A stretch of 64,000 bases of DNA from Amorphophallus konjac (taxonomy: Eukaryota; Streptophyta; Magnoliopsida; Alismatales; Araceae), in assembly GCA_022559845.1 (NCBI GenBank), contig CM040124.1, positions 71,385,491-71,449,490 of the forward strand, read 5' to 3'. Made by a program: the position numbers and the translations under genes. Below, piece after piece: positions 43,641 through 55,260 of this stretch. Numbering within the stretch: the stretch's first letter is position 1; each line of letters opens with the position of its first letter. A model generated the notes under the pieces. The model was not told where the DNA came from. It ran no database searches and saw nothing but the letters and a program-made list of their open reading frames with translations.

Positions 43641-44760
43641 TTTTCTCCTCTTGCTTTTTTCATAAAAGTTCTTTAGCTTTAAATTCTCTCCAACTTTGTC
43701 TTCTTTGTCATTTTCTAATTCTTCTTAGTATTTACGCTATCGTCCAATTTTCAAGGTTCTATCTTGCATCTTTTAATGTTCACCCGAACCTGCGTCCCAC
43801 TGTTCTTCACCTATTTTCTCCCCTTTGTGATTTATTTCTCCCTCTTCTTTCTTCAGAAAAGTGGTAGATCTTTAAAAGTTCTTCAAATCCCTCTTCTTAC
43901 TTTTCCTCTAATTCTCTCTCGTTTTCATGTTATTTCATGTTTTTCAAGATTCTGTCCTGTATTTTTACTGCTCATCTACGGCTCTACACTTTGTTCTTCT
44001 CAAGCTTTCTTCCCCTTCTACTCTTCTTTTCATCTGAGTCTCTTCATCAAACTTTTTTGTTTTTCAAAGATCTAAATTTTCATCTTATTTATCTTCCTCT
44101 AATTCCTTCCCGGTTTCAAGTTATAATCTCTTTTTCAAGATGATGTCTTCTCATTTTTACTGTTCATCCGCGTAGACAACACCCCCTTCTTCCTCCGATT
44201 TCACCCTCTTCATCACACTTTCTCTCTTTGCGCCCTTCATCAAAGTTCTTCCTCTCTTCCTCCTATTCAATTTCTTATTCTTCATTATCCTCTAATTTGT
44301 CTTGGTTTCAAAGTTATTTTAATTTCATTCTTACTCTATTTTTAATATTTCTGTTTTACTTTCTCATCTTCTTCCTTCTTCATCTCCACACAAACCCTTC
44401 CACATTCCTCTCTATGTTTCTCTGCAAAGTTTATCCTCCACAACTCTCCTTTTACTGCGGCATGCACATCAAGGCGGGCGACGTTCCAAGGCTCGTGACG
44501 TGGACGACGACGGCTTCTTCATTCACCTCTTTCCATGGTGATCTCCTTCAAGGAGGAGCGATCCTCTCCAAGGCTCGGCGAGGAGGAGAGGACAACGTTC
44601 ATCATCCTTTCATGGCTATAGTTTCTTCACTTTTTTCTTAGTTTACATTGGTTGTCATCTCTATTTTCATAGACATTGTACTTTTCAATTCATAGTAATA
44701 CAAGTTTCATTTTGTGCAATTTTATTTCTTTCTCTTCGTCTCTCTCTCTGCCAATTTTCT
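43641..44760 (+). repeat. CT-rich degenerate tandem repeat
   Basis: Strongly pyrimidine-biased. Phrases such as TTCAAG.TTCTGTC, TTTTTACTGTTCATC and TTCCTCTAATTC recur near 43745, 43945 and 44130, suggesting a roughly 190-bp unit in three or four diverged copies. Open frames here come from composition. No gene is supported. Confidence 0.5.
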
Positions 44761-45009
44761 CTTCTACAACCCTCCAACATTCTTTAGTTAGATTTTATTT
44801 CAAACAATTTTAAGTTTTTACTTTATCCTACTCACTCCGTGATTTGCTAAAAAAATACAAGAAGTCTTCCAACTTAACAAAAGTTTCTTCCTCCTCGTGG
44901 GATCGACTAGTTCTCGCCATTTTACTCGAATTTCCAAATCTTTTAAGTGAGTGAGTGTGGTAAATAATTTTAAAATTATGTGTGGCATGGCATTTTTAAA
45001 CGACATTTC

Positions 45010-46233
45010 TCACGTGGCATCAGATCCATGTGGGCGAAGAGGTGCGCCAGCATCACTCTCCCCCAGGCAAATTGGGGTCTCCGCTCGAGATCCCGTATCA
45101 GCAACAGGTATTTCAGATTCACCTTGTTTGAAGCAGTCGCGAACAGTAGCTTCCCAAAGAAGTAGCGGGGAAAGAGACGTACCTCCTACGCATCACTCCT
45201 CCCTCGTACCAGAAGCTTCTGATTTACCCATTCTAGATACGCATCTAGATCCTCTAGCGGTCCTCGGACCACTCTGGCTAACCCCATCGCGGCACTGATC
45301 CTCCCAAGAGGGAGGGTAGTCACTGGCCTCCTGGTTTGGGTCAGGTGTGGCCCGAGCAAGCTCTCAACTTCCTGCTGATAATTTATGAGCTCCTAACCCA
45401 ACACTGGGATCCTGGCTATTGGCAATCCCGTCAAATAGGCCACGTCTTCGAGCGTGGGGATCATGTGTCCCCATGGCATCACGAAAGCCCTGCATCCATC
45501 CACCCACCGCACATGTAGTGCCGCCAGGAAGGTCGCGTCAACAGGAAAGGGTCGGATCCTGAAGAATGGACCGAATCCCATTCGGTCCACTCTCCACTGG
45601 TGATCGTGAGGCAAGGCATGGTACCACGCCCATACTAAATCCCACGACACTCGGGCTCTAATTCTCCGTTAGCCTTGCATACACAACAGAAAAGAAAACA
45701 ATAGCTGATTAAATTTCCAAATTCTCAAGCCATATCAACCCACAATCAATCCCCACAAACCCAGCTGAAAATCCATTTCCCTGAGAGGAGGGCGGCCAAG
45801 GTTGTGGTCTCCTGACTCCCTGGGCAGCCAGGTCACTGGCCGCCTAGTTCTGTCTGGACTGCTAGGACCCTGGCTGGCCAGGGCCGTGGACGCCCACAAC
45901 CTTGGCTGCTCACAGGCCAATTCCATATTTTCCATTCCTCCATTCAACAGAACACTCCCACCAAACATTAACCATCTCATACACATCCAAATCAGCTAAA
46001 GAAACATTCAAGGGTCATGGAACTTACCTGTTTACGCGGTGCTTCCTCTTCCTCATTAGCTTCAACCCCATCGAGGCAGAACCCTCTTCCACCTCCACAT
46101 TCTCCTCACCATCACCTCGATCGGCCGGCCCCTCCCCTAGAGCAACCGCGCCTTCATCTCCTCCATCTTTCTCTTCTTCTTCATCACCATGAGAGGAGTA
46201 GGCCAAGGTAGGTGGACTTTCAGAATTCTCCAT
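45010..46233 (-). pseudogene. PMD-type gene C, two exons, minus strand
   Basis: Exon 1 starts at 46233 (MENSESPPTLAYS), is acidic (GDEEEEKDGGDEG) and ends CAG/GTAAGT at 46028. The acceptor AATTAG at 45658 keeps phase, giving an exon 2 from 45657. That exon reads SWDLVWAWYHALPHD, VDATFLAALHVRWVDG and MPWGHMIPTLEDVAYLTGLP, the PMD core. It goes on to FFGKLLFATASNKVNL and QFAWGRVMLAHLFAHM, where it breaks off near 45010. Stops are at 45393-45395 and near 45190. The intron carries a GGCGGCC-type palindrome stretch (about 45785-45910). A GGCGGCC cluster and TATA-like site lie upstream. Confidence 0.7.
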
Positions 46234-46432
46234 TTGTTCACCCTCGCTCTAAGACGGAGGCTCATCAACAACTTCAAATCGAGCTCGCCCTGGCCCCATC
46301 TCTTGAATCTCGATGCTCGGGCAACCCAAACCTCACTCACGGCGGCGAGGATCCCTTGAGAAATACTCTCTCCAAGCTCTGGCTCTTGTGAGCTCGGTGG
46401 AACATCAACCCCGATGGCCATCCAAATGGAGA

Positions 46433-46523
46433 GGCCGGCCACTCTTTTAAACCCTCCAAAGAGGAGGGTGGCCAAGTCATTGGCCGCCCACTAAAATTGG
46501 AGGCGGCCAACACCCTGGCCGCC
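46433..46523 (-). promoter_or_regulatory. GGCGGCC hairpins and TATA-like site upstream of PMD gene C
   Basis: GGCGGCCA (46502-46509) pairs with TGGCCGCC (46516-46523), 8-bp perfect arms and a 6-nt loop. GGTGGCCA (46467-46474) pairs with TGGCCGCC (46481-46488) with one mismatch. GGCCGGCC is at 46433-46440. Minus-strand GTTTAAAAGAG (about 46442-46452) is TATA-like. The block is about 210 bp before the start codon. Confidence 0.5.
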
Positions 46524-46762
46524 CTCCCCCTTGTTCAGCAAACAAAACCAAAAGAGAGAGAGAAGAGAGAAAAAGAAAAAAACAAAAGAAAATAAAAAAC
46601 AAACAAAAATATCCATGATTCATGTTCATTCAAGCATTATTCACTTCATCAAGCATTCGCCATCAAAAACAACAAAGAAACCAACAAAAACATTTTATTC
46701 CTATCCATTTCTTTCCTTCACAAGCCAAATCAAGATAAAATGCTGAACAGACACCAATACAA

Positions 46763-48177
46763 TCAAGTACACCGTCTCATAAAGAATTCATTCACGGTTG
46801 GCCTAAAACCCCGCAAGTAGCCTACATAATGCTTCAATTCATCTTTGTATTCTTCTATATCAATTCGAGCTTTTACGACGGTGGCATGGCGTCCCCACGT
46901 CTTCCTGATCTTCTGAAGCCGTCGTCTATCTGCATCGGTTCCCAGAAGACGCTTCGTGATTAAAGCTCCACTCAAAGCGGCCCATGGGACCAGTCGGGGC
47001 AATCCCACCTGGCGATGGCAGCGGTGGGCTTGGTACAACACCAAGTCCTCAGCACCCACAAGCCATAACTCTTGCTCCTCCGATCTTCGCACTTTGAAAT
47101 CCTCACGTCGATACATCATTGGCATGAACACAAACTGATCCTCAGGTAGGAAGTTCAAGTAATATTTCCAGTCATCTCGGGTCTTCAGCAGTGCCGTCTT
47201 GCACATCACCTAATCCTTAGGACCAAAGATGGCCCTCGCTGGGTAGAGCACGCTCTTCTCGAAGATTCGGGAAGTAGTGGTCGTCGCATGATCAAAGTCA
47301 AAACTCAAGTAGATCTCCATCCACATTTATAGTAGGTAGAGGCTCCCCATGGTGCTACCACCCAAGCTCATCTGAGTAAGTCCATAGTACAAGTGAGCTA
47401 GCACTGCCCGAGAGAGGGAGTGCCCGGTCCATAGGAGAGTAAGTGGTCCCACATACTCTCACCTTAGCATGTCTCCTGACGTAGGGAAGAGCAACGCCCC
47501 GCATAAGCACAATGTCACACCACGCATTACTTGATCTGCCTCCACTGCTCTATCTTTCATCTGGCACAGGAGCCAGCCGGCTAGGCCGTCGATTAGAAGT
47601 CCCCGCTGATCTGTCATCTGTTAAACCTCACGTTTGTCTGTCACGATCTCAGCCAGGATTTCTTCCTAGGGAGGGAGGTCGATCAGCTCGCCCACCTCTA
47701 GGTCACCCCACTGAAAGAGGAAGTCGAGTTCTTCCACCAACACCGAGGCCTCGAACTCAAGAAAAACAAAGGTATGGGTGTCCGGATGCCACAGCTCAAT
47801 CAAGGCACCCAAGGATTCCCAATTCCACTTCAAGTTGTTGAAACGCTTCGCCATGATGACCAGGCGGATGAGATGCCACTAGTGCATAAACACTCTCATG
47901 GCAGGCATGATTGCCGCCAATAGATCATGAAGCCAGCCTTAGCGGCGGGCATGCCTTGCCCCAGGAAAGGTAGGAACATGTTGTACCATGTAGAAAAGAG
48001 ATGAGGAAACAAAAACAATAGAAATAAACAAATCAAATCTTTTTTGAACTTAATCAGAGATTTCACACACACAAACCATACCTTGTCGCGCTTCCCAAGG
48101 CCACTTAGATGGCCGGGCACGTCGGAGAGAACACTCAGCTCGTGACTTCCCAACGGAGTGGAGAAAGAAGATGCCAT
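46763..48177 (-). pseudogene. PMD- or DUF7745-like gene D, minus strand
   Basis: The start at 48177 reads MASSFSTPLGSHELS and ends at a donor (AAG/GTATGG) near 48080. After an intron, one frame carries MAKRFNNLKWNWESLGALIE, LWHPDTHTFVF and VEELDFLF (47854-47666). It then has LCLCGALLFPTSGD, RAVLAHLYYGLTQMSLGG and, from 47209, KTALLKTRDDWKYYLNFL, ELWLVGAEDLVLYQAHRC and LVPWAALSGALI, ending at 46763. Stops interrupt it at several points (for example 47664-47666). The phrase ALIELWHPDTHTFVF is the W-P-x-T-H-T-F type found in PMD and DUF7745 proteins; I cannot tell which family fits better. It lies in tandem upstream of gene C and has its own palindrome cluster. Confidence 0.6.
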
Positions 48178-48255
48178 TCTTGGGTTTTCTTCCTAGGACC
48201 TTCCTCTCAGCTTCGAACCCTTGATTGATGGCGGAGAAGAGGCACCCCGATCGGT

Positions 48256-48371
48256 GTTTTAAAGACAAGAGTCCCATCTGTCTTGGACTCCCCCTCCACT
48301 CGGGATAAGAGCAGATGGGCGGCCAAGTTATTGGTCGTCCATCATTCCTTGAGCGGCCACCACTATGGCCG
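48256..48371 (-). promoter_or_regulatory. GGCGGCC hairpins and TATA-like site upstream of PMD gene D
   Basis: GCGGCCA (48352-48358) pairs with TGGCCGC (48365-48371), 7-bp perfect. A longer imperfect stem at 48314-48343 (GATGGGCGGCCAA against TTGGTCGTCCATC) has two mismatches of the C-to-T kind. Minus-strand TTTAAAAC (48256-48263) is TATA-like. The start codon is about 80 bp further on. Confidence 0.5.
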
Positions 48372-48419
48372 CCCAGTTCATGGATAAGGCCACCGATACT
48401 GCCGCCCTCTTCTCCTACT

Positions 48420-49527
48420 TGTGAACGATGTGCCTTTGGTTGTGTATGGTTCATGGTTTGTTAAATGTAATGCTTATTCTTCCTTACTATTATCATTTAT
48501 GAACTTGACAAATGTGTGTTAATGCAGCTGCAGATCTCCATAGTGATGTAAGCACGATGCAATGTTACCTTATAACTGTTGCATTCTAGGTACAATGCCG
48601 GAGGCTAATAGCTTCGGGCATATAAACTCTGAGTTCCTCTTTAACAAAAACCGTGAAGAGTTTATACTTCTTAAGCTATTTGACGGCCACCTGCTACCTA
48701 ATGCGGAATGATGGACTCCCCGAATTCTCGACTATGCTTGAGTACAATGTGGAACGATGGATCCCCCACCAGGTTCCGGACCACGCCTGTCATCGAGCAT
48801 GGAGTGACAGACTTCTCGGACTCTTGACCGATCAATTCGGAGGCAGCAAATAAATCCTCTGGTTTTGCATTAGATAGGTGTCTTCTTTTAAACCCAGGAT
48901 GCATCATATAGGCCCTTTTAGTCCCACTATCAATTCAAAAATCAAAAAAAATATATACATATGATAAAAAAATAGAGAGGCATACATCTCATCTAAGGAG
49001 CTACGATGCAGAGCAGGGAAGGCCACATTGCTTTGACCAGCCCGTGGACCTTTGGCCCCCCGCGTCGATTTTCTGAGTTCTGCGATTTTGACGAATTTTT
49101 ATGAATGAGTTTATGTGATTCCACTCTGATTCGACCAACGGAGAATGCGTTTTATGTATGACCGTTTTGAGTATTCTGAGATTCGACGAGTCATTGATTA
49201 TCATATCTTGATTTTTTATTATCCTTGTTTTTTAGGTCTTGTATCTATTTGAGCATGGATTGTGTTCATCCCCTCAAGTCCCGCAGCGTTATGCTAGGGA
49301 GTCCCATGCGACCGCAGATAACAGCCCTCTTAGTTTAATTATCCTTCTTCCCTTTTGCCAATGGCTTATCATATCGCTTAAATGCTCATGCGATCCTGCA
49401 TGAAGCTCATTTTCTACTCAAGAATCTCCGTTATCCTGCTGTCCTTATTAGGCTTGTTTCTTTGTCGAAACACCCATTTATCAGTCCGCTGGGCTCCCTT
49501 GCAAAATGGGCGTTCCGGAGGGGCATT
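48420..49527. other. intergenic or element 3' region, no gene recognised
   Basis: No coding motif was found on either strand. The right end has a purine-rich CCGGAGGGGCATT just before an LTR-like TGTAGACGCC start, so it may be the 3' untranslated region of a decayed Tat-type element. Confidence 0.4.
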
Positions 49528-50690
49528 TGTAGACGCCTAATTTCAAACATCCCGCGGATCCCCAGTTGGACCTTCATATGAATGACGCAATTATTTTATT
49601 TGGTTTCTCGATGTTTTGTGCTTTAAGTCCAGCCCGCAACACAATTGTCAATGGACCACAATCGTCTAGAGGGGCCCAAACACCATGGACTGGGCGACCA
49701 AAGTAGTGGCCGCCCTGGCAACTGGAAGGCCAGGACAATGGCTGCCCTCATCCCCTTTGGGTGGCCACATGTTTGGCCGTCCAGTGTTGTAGGAGGCAAG
49801 GCTGCTGGCCGCCCAGCAGCCCTTGTAGAAGGTCAATGGGTTGGCCGCCCTCCTGCTTGTACCCGGTCAAAGAACGTGGGTCGTTCCCCAGCCATGAATG
49901 GCACGATCACTCCCTCGTCCAGTACGATCTCTCCACATCTTTCGAGGCTTCTGGAGCCCCCAAGGAAACACAAAACTCTTGGGTCGAAGGACGGAGAGGA
50001 AGTTCCTTTTGGGGGAGATGTTCAGAGCGGAGTAGGAGAAGGGGGGAGGATGATGGGAGTCGCGCTCTCTCTCTCAGAGTCGAAAAAGGTTGACAAAGGA
50101 GAGCTCGGGAGATCTGCAGCACTCCTGTGGTAACCCCAAGCTCAGTTGTCCATCCTGGTTTGGACTTCTAGCCCCCCCCCCTTGATTCTTTGTTCTGCAT
50201 CGTGGCTCTATTTTCTTGTGCATTCATCATATAGTATAACCCTTTTACACCCCATTTAGAGGTTTCCTTTTAACAAACGGGAAGGTGGGTGGTCGAAAGT
50301 CTCGGCCATCCTCCCTTCCCACCACCCCAGGTAATCACGCCACCATCATTCTCTGTGATATTTCATTAGAACAGATACTACGCCTCACCATGCTAATGGC
50401 TTTCTGTATTCTTTTTTCGTGAACTTCATATTATCTACAGGACTTTGGCATCGCAGGACTTCACAGGGCTCTCTGCCCTTGGCCAGCCGAGGATAGGGAA
50501 GATGGGACCCCGCATTCTCCCCATTTGAAGTCATCTTCACGCAATCTTTGCATCCTGTGAGGTTCAGGTAAACACCTCCGGCGATCACACTCTTTATGCT
50601 TTTCTTTCAGCCATTCTGTCATACCTGATGTCGTGAGGGACTTTCAACGGAAAGAAGGAATGAAGGGGGAGGGAGGAAGTCACTCAAGAC
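49528..50690 (+). repeat. Tat-type LTR start with GGCGGCC hairpins (right end uncertain)
   Basis: It begins TGTAGACGCCTAATTTC after a purine tract. Hairpins lie at about 49692-49870. GGGCGACCA (49692-49700) pairs with TGGCCGCCC (49707-49715) with one mismatch, and degenerate copies follow, such as GGTGGCCA/TGGCCGTCC. The right boundary before the RNase H-integrase remnant was not found. Nothing coding is seen. Confidence 0.45.
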
Positions 50691-50819
50691 ACCACATTCC
50701 TCCACTGTCACCATCCCACATCACATTTCCCCGCCAACTTTCATCTTCTAGCGCCCACGCCTCTACAAGCCCGTTGGCTTGAGGATTGTAGGGGGAGGAT
50801 GTCCTTCAATCAGTCTTAT

Positions 50820-51916
50820 AGTTATCGGCTAGCCTGTACACCTTCTAGTTTCTAAAATGACTGACGTTGTCAGAAATAATTCGACTGGGTATACCAAACC
50901 GGAATATTATCTTCTGACAGAGGAATATGGCGACCAATTCTCCCGTTACTTCACGTAGCGCCACAGCCTCTGCCCATCTAGAGAAGTGATCTGTGGCTGC
51001 CAGGATATATTTGCACCCTAATGACGACGCTGGTAGAGGGCCGACCACGTCTGTGCCCCACCAGGCGAAGGGCCAGCTAGGGACGGTAGGGTGTAGTGGC
51101 ACCAGTGGACACCTTGGCACGACGGCGTGCTCTTGGCATTTCTGGCATGACTTGACAAATTTGCAACAGTCATCAAATATAGATGGCCAATAGTAGCCTA
51201 ACTTCTTTATTTCAACCTTCATTTTCGGACCCGCCTGGTGTGCCCCAGCTGATCCGGCATGAATCTCTTTCATCACCTGCCAGGCTTCTTCAATAGACAA
51301 GCAGCGAAGTAGGATTTTCTTCTGGGCGTCTGCCATTATTTGGAACAAAGTTCTGTTTCTCATCTTGTAGGAGTCTTTAATTCTAAGTAGCTTCATTCTT
51401 TGTTCTTTTTCTTTCGACAACAGGTGATGCCGGGACCATTGCAGGAGTGTTTCTTGCCAGTCGGGTCGTTGGATTTTCTCCACTATCATTATTTCTTTTT
51501 TTCCCATTTCCTAGGATCTCCATCACGCTGGGGACTTGGCGCCTATTGATGACAGTTATGTTTAGGTTTTTGTTTGGTGGGACTGCCAAGGAACGAGTCA
51601 GTTTTGCGAGGGCATCTGCCTGAGCATTTCGTCCTCAATTGATGTGCTTTACTTCATTGAAGTAGAACTTCGCCATCAGGCACAGCACCAACTGGTGGTA
51701 TGGAAAAAGTTCCGGTTTCCTCACATTAAATTGTCATACTTGTTTCACGACCAGCATGGAGTCTCCGAACGCCTCAAGCATCTGGATTTCAATGGATAGT
51801 GCAACTTGCAGACCAATAATCAAGGCTTCATACTCAACCTCGTTATTTGTACAGGGCTTGTTTATTGAACAAGAAGTGTATATGACCTCACCCTAAGGAG
51901 ACTTCAGGACTATGCC
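50820..51916 (-). pseudogene. Tat-type gypsy second RNase H and integrase remnant, minus strand
   Basis: From 51916 down, the RNase H part reads EVIYTSCSINKPCTNNEVEY, EALIIGLQVALS, GDSMLVVKQV and NAQADALAKLTRSL. After a linker in another frame, the integrase zinc region follows (51507-50845): LLRCLSIEEAW, EIHAGSAGAHQAG, YYWPSIFDDCCKFV and CQKCQEHA. The catalytic core start has ATDHFSRWAEA (first aspartate kept), then FGIPSRIISDN (second aspartate). The core frays after about 50845. An LTR starting at 51917 truncates the other end. Confidence 0.88.
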
Positions 51917-53380
51917 TGTAATGCCCAAGAATTTTCTAATGATCTTTCGGATTTAAAAGATAATTATTTAGCATTTAATAGGCTATTAATTGAATTATAA
52001 TTATTTAGGCCCCACATTTAATCCAAGAGGATTAGACCCATATAATAAACCCAAATAAGCCTAAAAAGATTATTTAGGACTTTAGCCCATGTTCTAGAAC
52101 CTCAAAATAGGAGAAATCATGGAATTTAAAGATAATTACTCTTTAAAAAGATTAATAAATGAATAATAAGTGGGATAATACCAAAAGAGTTTGAAGTATT
52201 TTAAATTCGACGCTCACGAAGGCTAGCGGTCTATCGTGAGACTGCTAGAGGATGGTTGGCGGTCCAGTATTCGATCGCTAATTTCTGTCAGTTCCGTGAG
52301 AGGAAGTGTTTGCGACGGGTTTTTTCATCCGACCGCCTTGTCTCTTTTTTTTTAATCTTATCTTATTTAGCGTATACATGTGTGTATGTACGTATATACG
52401 CGTCTTATTTCGAGTATCGATCAACCAATTAACTAACCGGTAATTAACTGACTGATTGACGACGCGGGCGTGCCAGTCACATGAGTGACGATCTTATTGT
52501 GCGCTCATTCTGACCCGTGTCGGGCGAATGTGAGGTTCGGTCGGGACCAGCAGTCCGCCATACCATAAAGGCTATGGCGTTAATTACATCCCCCACGAGG
52601 AGGGAACACCTTTGATTAATTACCGAGATAGCGAGCTGTCAAAGCCAGAATAAAGGATACAGAGCGTGCGAGTGATTATGCAAGATACTATGATTGACTA
52701 CAAACGATTTATTGGGGTGGACCCTGGTACATGGCGGAGGACTTAGGCTGGAAGGCCACCTTCACCCGTAACAAGGCCTCCAATCAGGCGTAACCTGACC
52801 TTCTGGCCATGTTATTTGATATACCAAGGGTGCACCCGCTTGAGCATGCCTTAATGTGACATGAATGCATGATGATGATGATGATAAGGGTAGAGCGAAG
52901 ACAGACGTAGTGGTGAAAACATGATAGCAAGAAGGTTTCGACTCGAAAGGCCCTCTCCTTATTCAATTTATTCCTAATTAGGGTTGATTGACTTCACCCT
53001 CGGGAAGGCGGGGGTCGCTCGGGGCGAGCCAGGGATTAAAGAGTACAGCGATTAGAAACAGCGCCTGAAAGCGTAGGTGTAGGACTTAAAACGGCGTCGA
53101 AACCATAGGTAAATAAAGAGGGGTTTAAAACGGCGCGGCCCTGATTGGGGCGCGTCGGGGAGAGGCACGCCGGAAGGAGCGCGCCGGGGAGAGCGCGCCG
53201 GGGAGGAGCACGCCGGGAGGAGTGCGCCGGGGAAAGCGCGCCATTTTAGAGCGCGCCGCTTAGGCCACGCCGTAAACGAATGGCGCCAGTTTAACTTAAA
53301 ACCGAGAATTTGTTCATTTTTTTCTTGGGCTTATTGAAATACTTTGGAAAACTTTGAGAATTTATTTGAGCTATTATTTC
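51917..53380 (+). repeat. TGTAATGCCC-type LTR (right end not fixed) with hairpins and GC arrays
   Basis: It starts TGTAATGCCCAAGAATTTT and cuts the RNase H remnant. CTAGCGGTCT/AGACTGCTAG (52222-52247, one mismatch) shares its loop phrase TCTATCGT with the hairpins of the solo LTR at 36169. A weak TATA stretch (GTATACATG) is near 52375. At about 53085-53285 are many CGCGCC/GGCGCG-type sites. The end of the LTR was not located. Confidence 0.5.
53085..53285. repeat. GCGCGCC-rich array
   Basis: Repeated CGCGCCGGGGAG and CACGCCGG phrases (about ten GCGCC or GCGCG sites in 200 bp), ending with GGCGCC near 53283. Similar motifs recur at 55065-55260 and 56110-56250. Confidence 0.55.
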
Positions 53381-53589
53381 ACAGGGTCGACCCCGGGGCA
53401 TCCGGGAGCCGAGTCACGGGCCCGCGTGAGGTTCGTACTCGAGCGTGGCGATCATTCCGAGTTGTACTCGTTTCGAGCCAAAATTTCGGCAGCATCTCCC
53501 CATCCCGGAGGATTTATCGGGGAGACGCGGGGAGTACTCACGTAGTGGAGCAACCCCTAAGAGCCAGGTGGCACAACGGCGGCCGGCAA

Positions 53590-53800
53590 AAACCCGAACG
53601 GAGAGGAAAAACCCCGAGGTCAAACCTGCTAGGGGCACCAAATCCGTGGGTAACAGCGAGCGAACGAAGCAACTCAATAAGGGAGCGAAGACCCCGAGGG
53701 CTAGCCTACGAGGGGCACGCAACCTGAGTCACCACAACACTCGGATCGGGACGACCGATATGAGAGGGAAACCCCGAGGGCAAGCCTACGAGGGGCACGC
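53590..53800 (+). repeat. tandem CCCCGAGGG...CTACGAGGGGCACG repeat
   Basis: Three diverged copies (near 53612, 53691 and 53773) of CCCCGAGG, then AGCCTACGAGGGGCACGC. The frames open across it look composition-driven. No protein is recognised. Confidence 0.5.
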
Positions 53801-53829
53801 GACCCACGGCCACCACGAGGCCCATTAAG

Positions 53830-55040
53830 GACCGTGGATTTGGATCTGTCGGGACATGGCCCTATTGCTATGCATTCAATAGCCTGCGGGGATATTCATC
53901 ATTGATGGACGAACCTTCCGCCGGCCGAATGACTAACATGGAATATCGGGGGAATGCCCCCCTCCCCGGATGCTGGAATGATGCTATAGAGCACATTCCC
54001 GTTGAGATGTGCACGAAACGAAAGAATAGTGCGAGAACGGCAAAGTCCATAAGCTAAATAGATCGATGCTGTGCGATTGGCATAGAGGTGCCGGGGAAAG
54101 GATATACATATGTCGCATTCGGGCAAGCCGGCAAGAATAGGGAGGGACGACAGAGGCGATCCTCCCTCCCCCCACCCTGACCTATGAAGAGAGGCACAGG
54201 AGGAGGCGAGGGATAGGTTCCCTCGACAGAGATAGACGGAGATATGCACATAAGTGCGTCTCCAATCACAGAACCCGTGGCCTATGCGATGCAGAGCCCC
54301 GCAGTCGCGTTAGAATCAGAAGAAGAAAAAAAACCCCAGGGAGGGGGGAGAAGGTTTCATATGGCCCGAGAGCCTATCCAGCGCCGGAGAAAAAAAATAT
54401 TGCACGGGAAATAGAAACACTGGGAAATCATTGAACATATATTCAAAGGGGGATTGGGGAAGGCATTCATGAGATAGAAGACATTAGCCACAAATGACAT
54501 TTCATTCATCCCATAAAAAAATAGGTTTATATACAGAGCATATAGATTCTGGCGCCGTCATTGTCGATCGGCCGCCGTTTACATTAATGAAGAAATGATT
54601 ACAGCCAAAGTGAAAAGGGCAAAGGAGAATGGTGAGAGAAGGGGAGGCCAGGCTCATATCATCGCCCCTCCCCTCCTTCACTTACATTGTGCCAGAGGAA
54701 GAAACCCAAAAGAAGAACAGAGGGATTGACCGGAAGAAACACGGAGACCCACCTAAACTCTTTCTTCCGAACGGAATATCGGATCCCTAGCTTCTGTTCT
54801 CCGGCTCCAGAGATATTCCGAGTAGCAGACGAGGAAGACGGCGGCGAAGGCCCTCGTAGAAAACCCTACTTCTCCCCCAAGCACCTCTCTCGGACGAACA
54901 GAACCCCCTACGATTGGCTCTCTTCTTTCCTTTTCTTTCTTCTCCTCTTCTTTTTTTTTCTCTTCGGATCTGGATGGCCTCTTTTCCTTCTCTTTTTCTT
55001 CTCTCCGATCTGCCCTCTTCTTCTTTTTTAGATGGATAAG
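53830..55040. other. no recognised gene; possible element leader on the minus strand
   Basis: No domain is seen on either strand. 54940-55030 is a CT run (AG run on the minus strand) just downstream of a minus-strand TATA, resembling an untranslated leader. Purine-pyrimidine bias explains the open frames. Confidence 0.4.
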
Positions 55041-55045
55041 GCAGG

Positions 55046-55260
55046 CTATATATATAGCCCTTTTGTTAATTCGGCGCCCCGGGAAGGGGGCGCTCCGGAT
55101 TTGGTGGCGCCGGGAACACTTCCATATCGGTTTTTTGCGCGCCGGTTTGACGACGCCGGGGAACACTTCCATATCGGTTTTTGCGCGCCGGTTTGACGGC
55201 GCCGGGGAACGCATCCCCTATTGTAATTGGCGTGCTGGTTTGACGGCGCCGTTTTAACTT
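55046..55260 (-). promoter_or_regulatory. minus-directed TATA with 46-bp GCGCC tandem array upstream
   Basis: CTATATATATAG (55046-55057) is a symmetrical TATA box. Beyond it lie four tandem units starting at about 55109, 55155, 55201 and 55248 (46, 46 and 47 bp), each pairing a GGCGCC-like and a GCGCGCC-like site. CT-rich leader-like DNA runs away on the minus side. The array mirrors the plus-directed block at 56109-56277. Confidence 0.6.

Noticed and set aside
43764..44641. Several hydrophobic open frames in the CT-rich block
   Set aside because: Composition-driven. The repeats are tandem and diverged, and frames overlap without domains.
48653..48907. Short frames on both strands near 48.7 kb as a gene
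   Set aside because: Too short, no motif, and both strands open. No splice partner was found.
53344..53828. Arginine-rich frames around 53.3-53.8 kb
   Set aside because: GC-rich tandem motif (CCCCGAGGG type). Overlapping frames, no recognised fold.
54687..55031. Phenylalanine/leucine-rich frame as a membrane protein
   Set aside because: It is produced by a CT run that is better read as an untranslated leader on the other strand.
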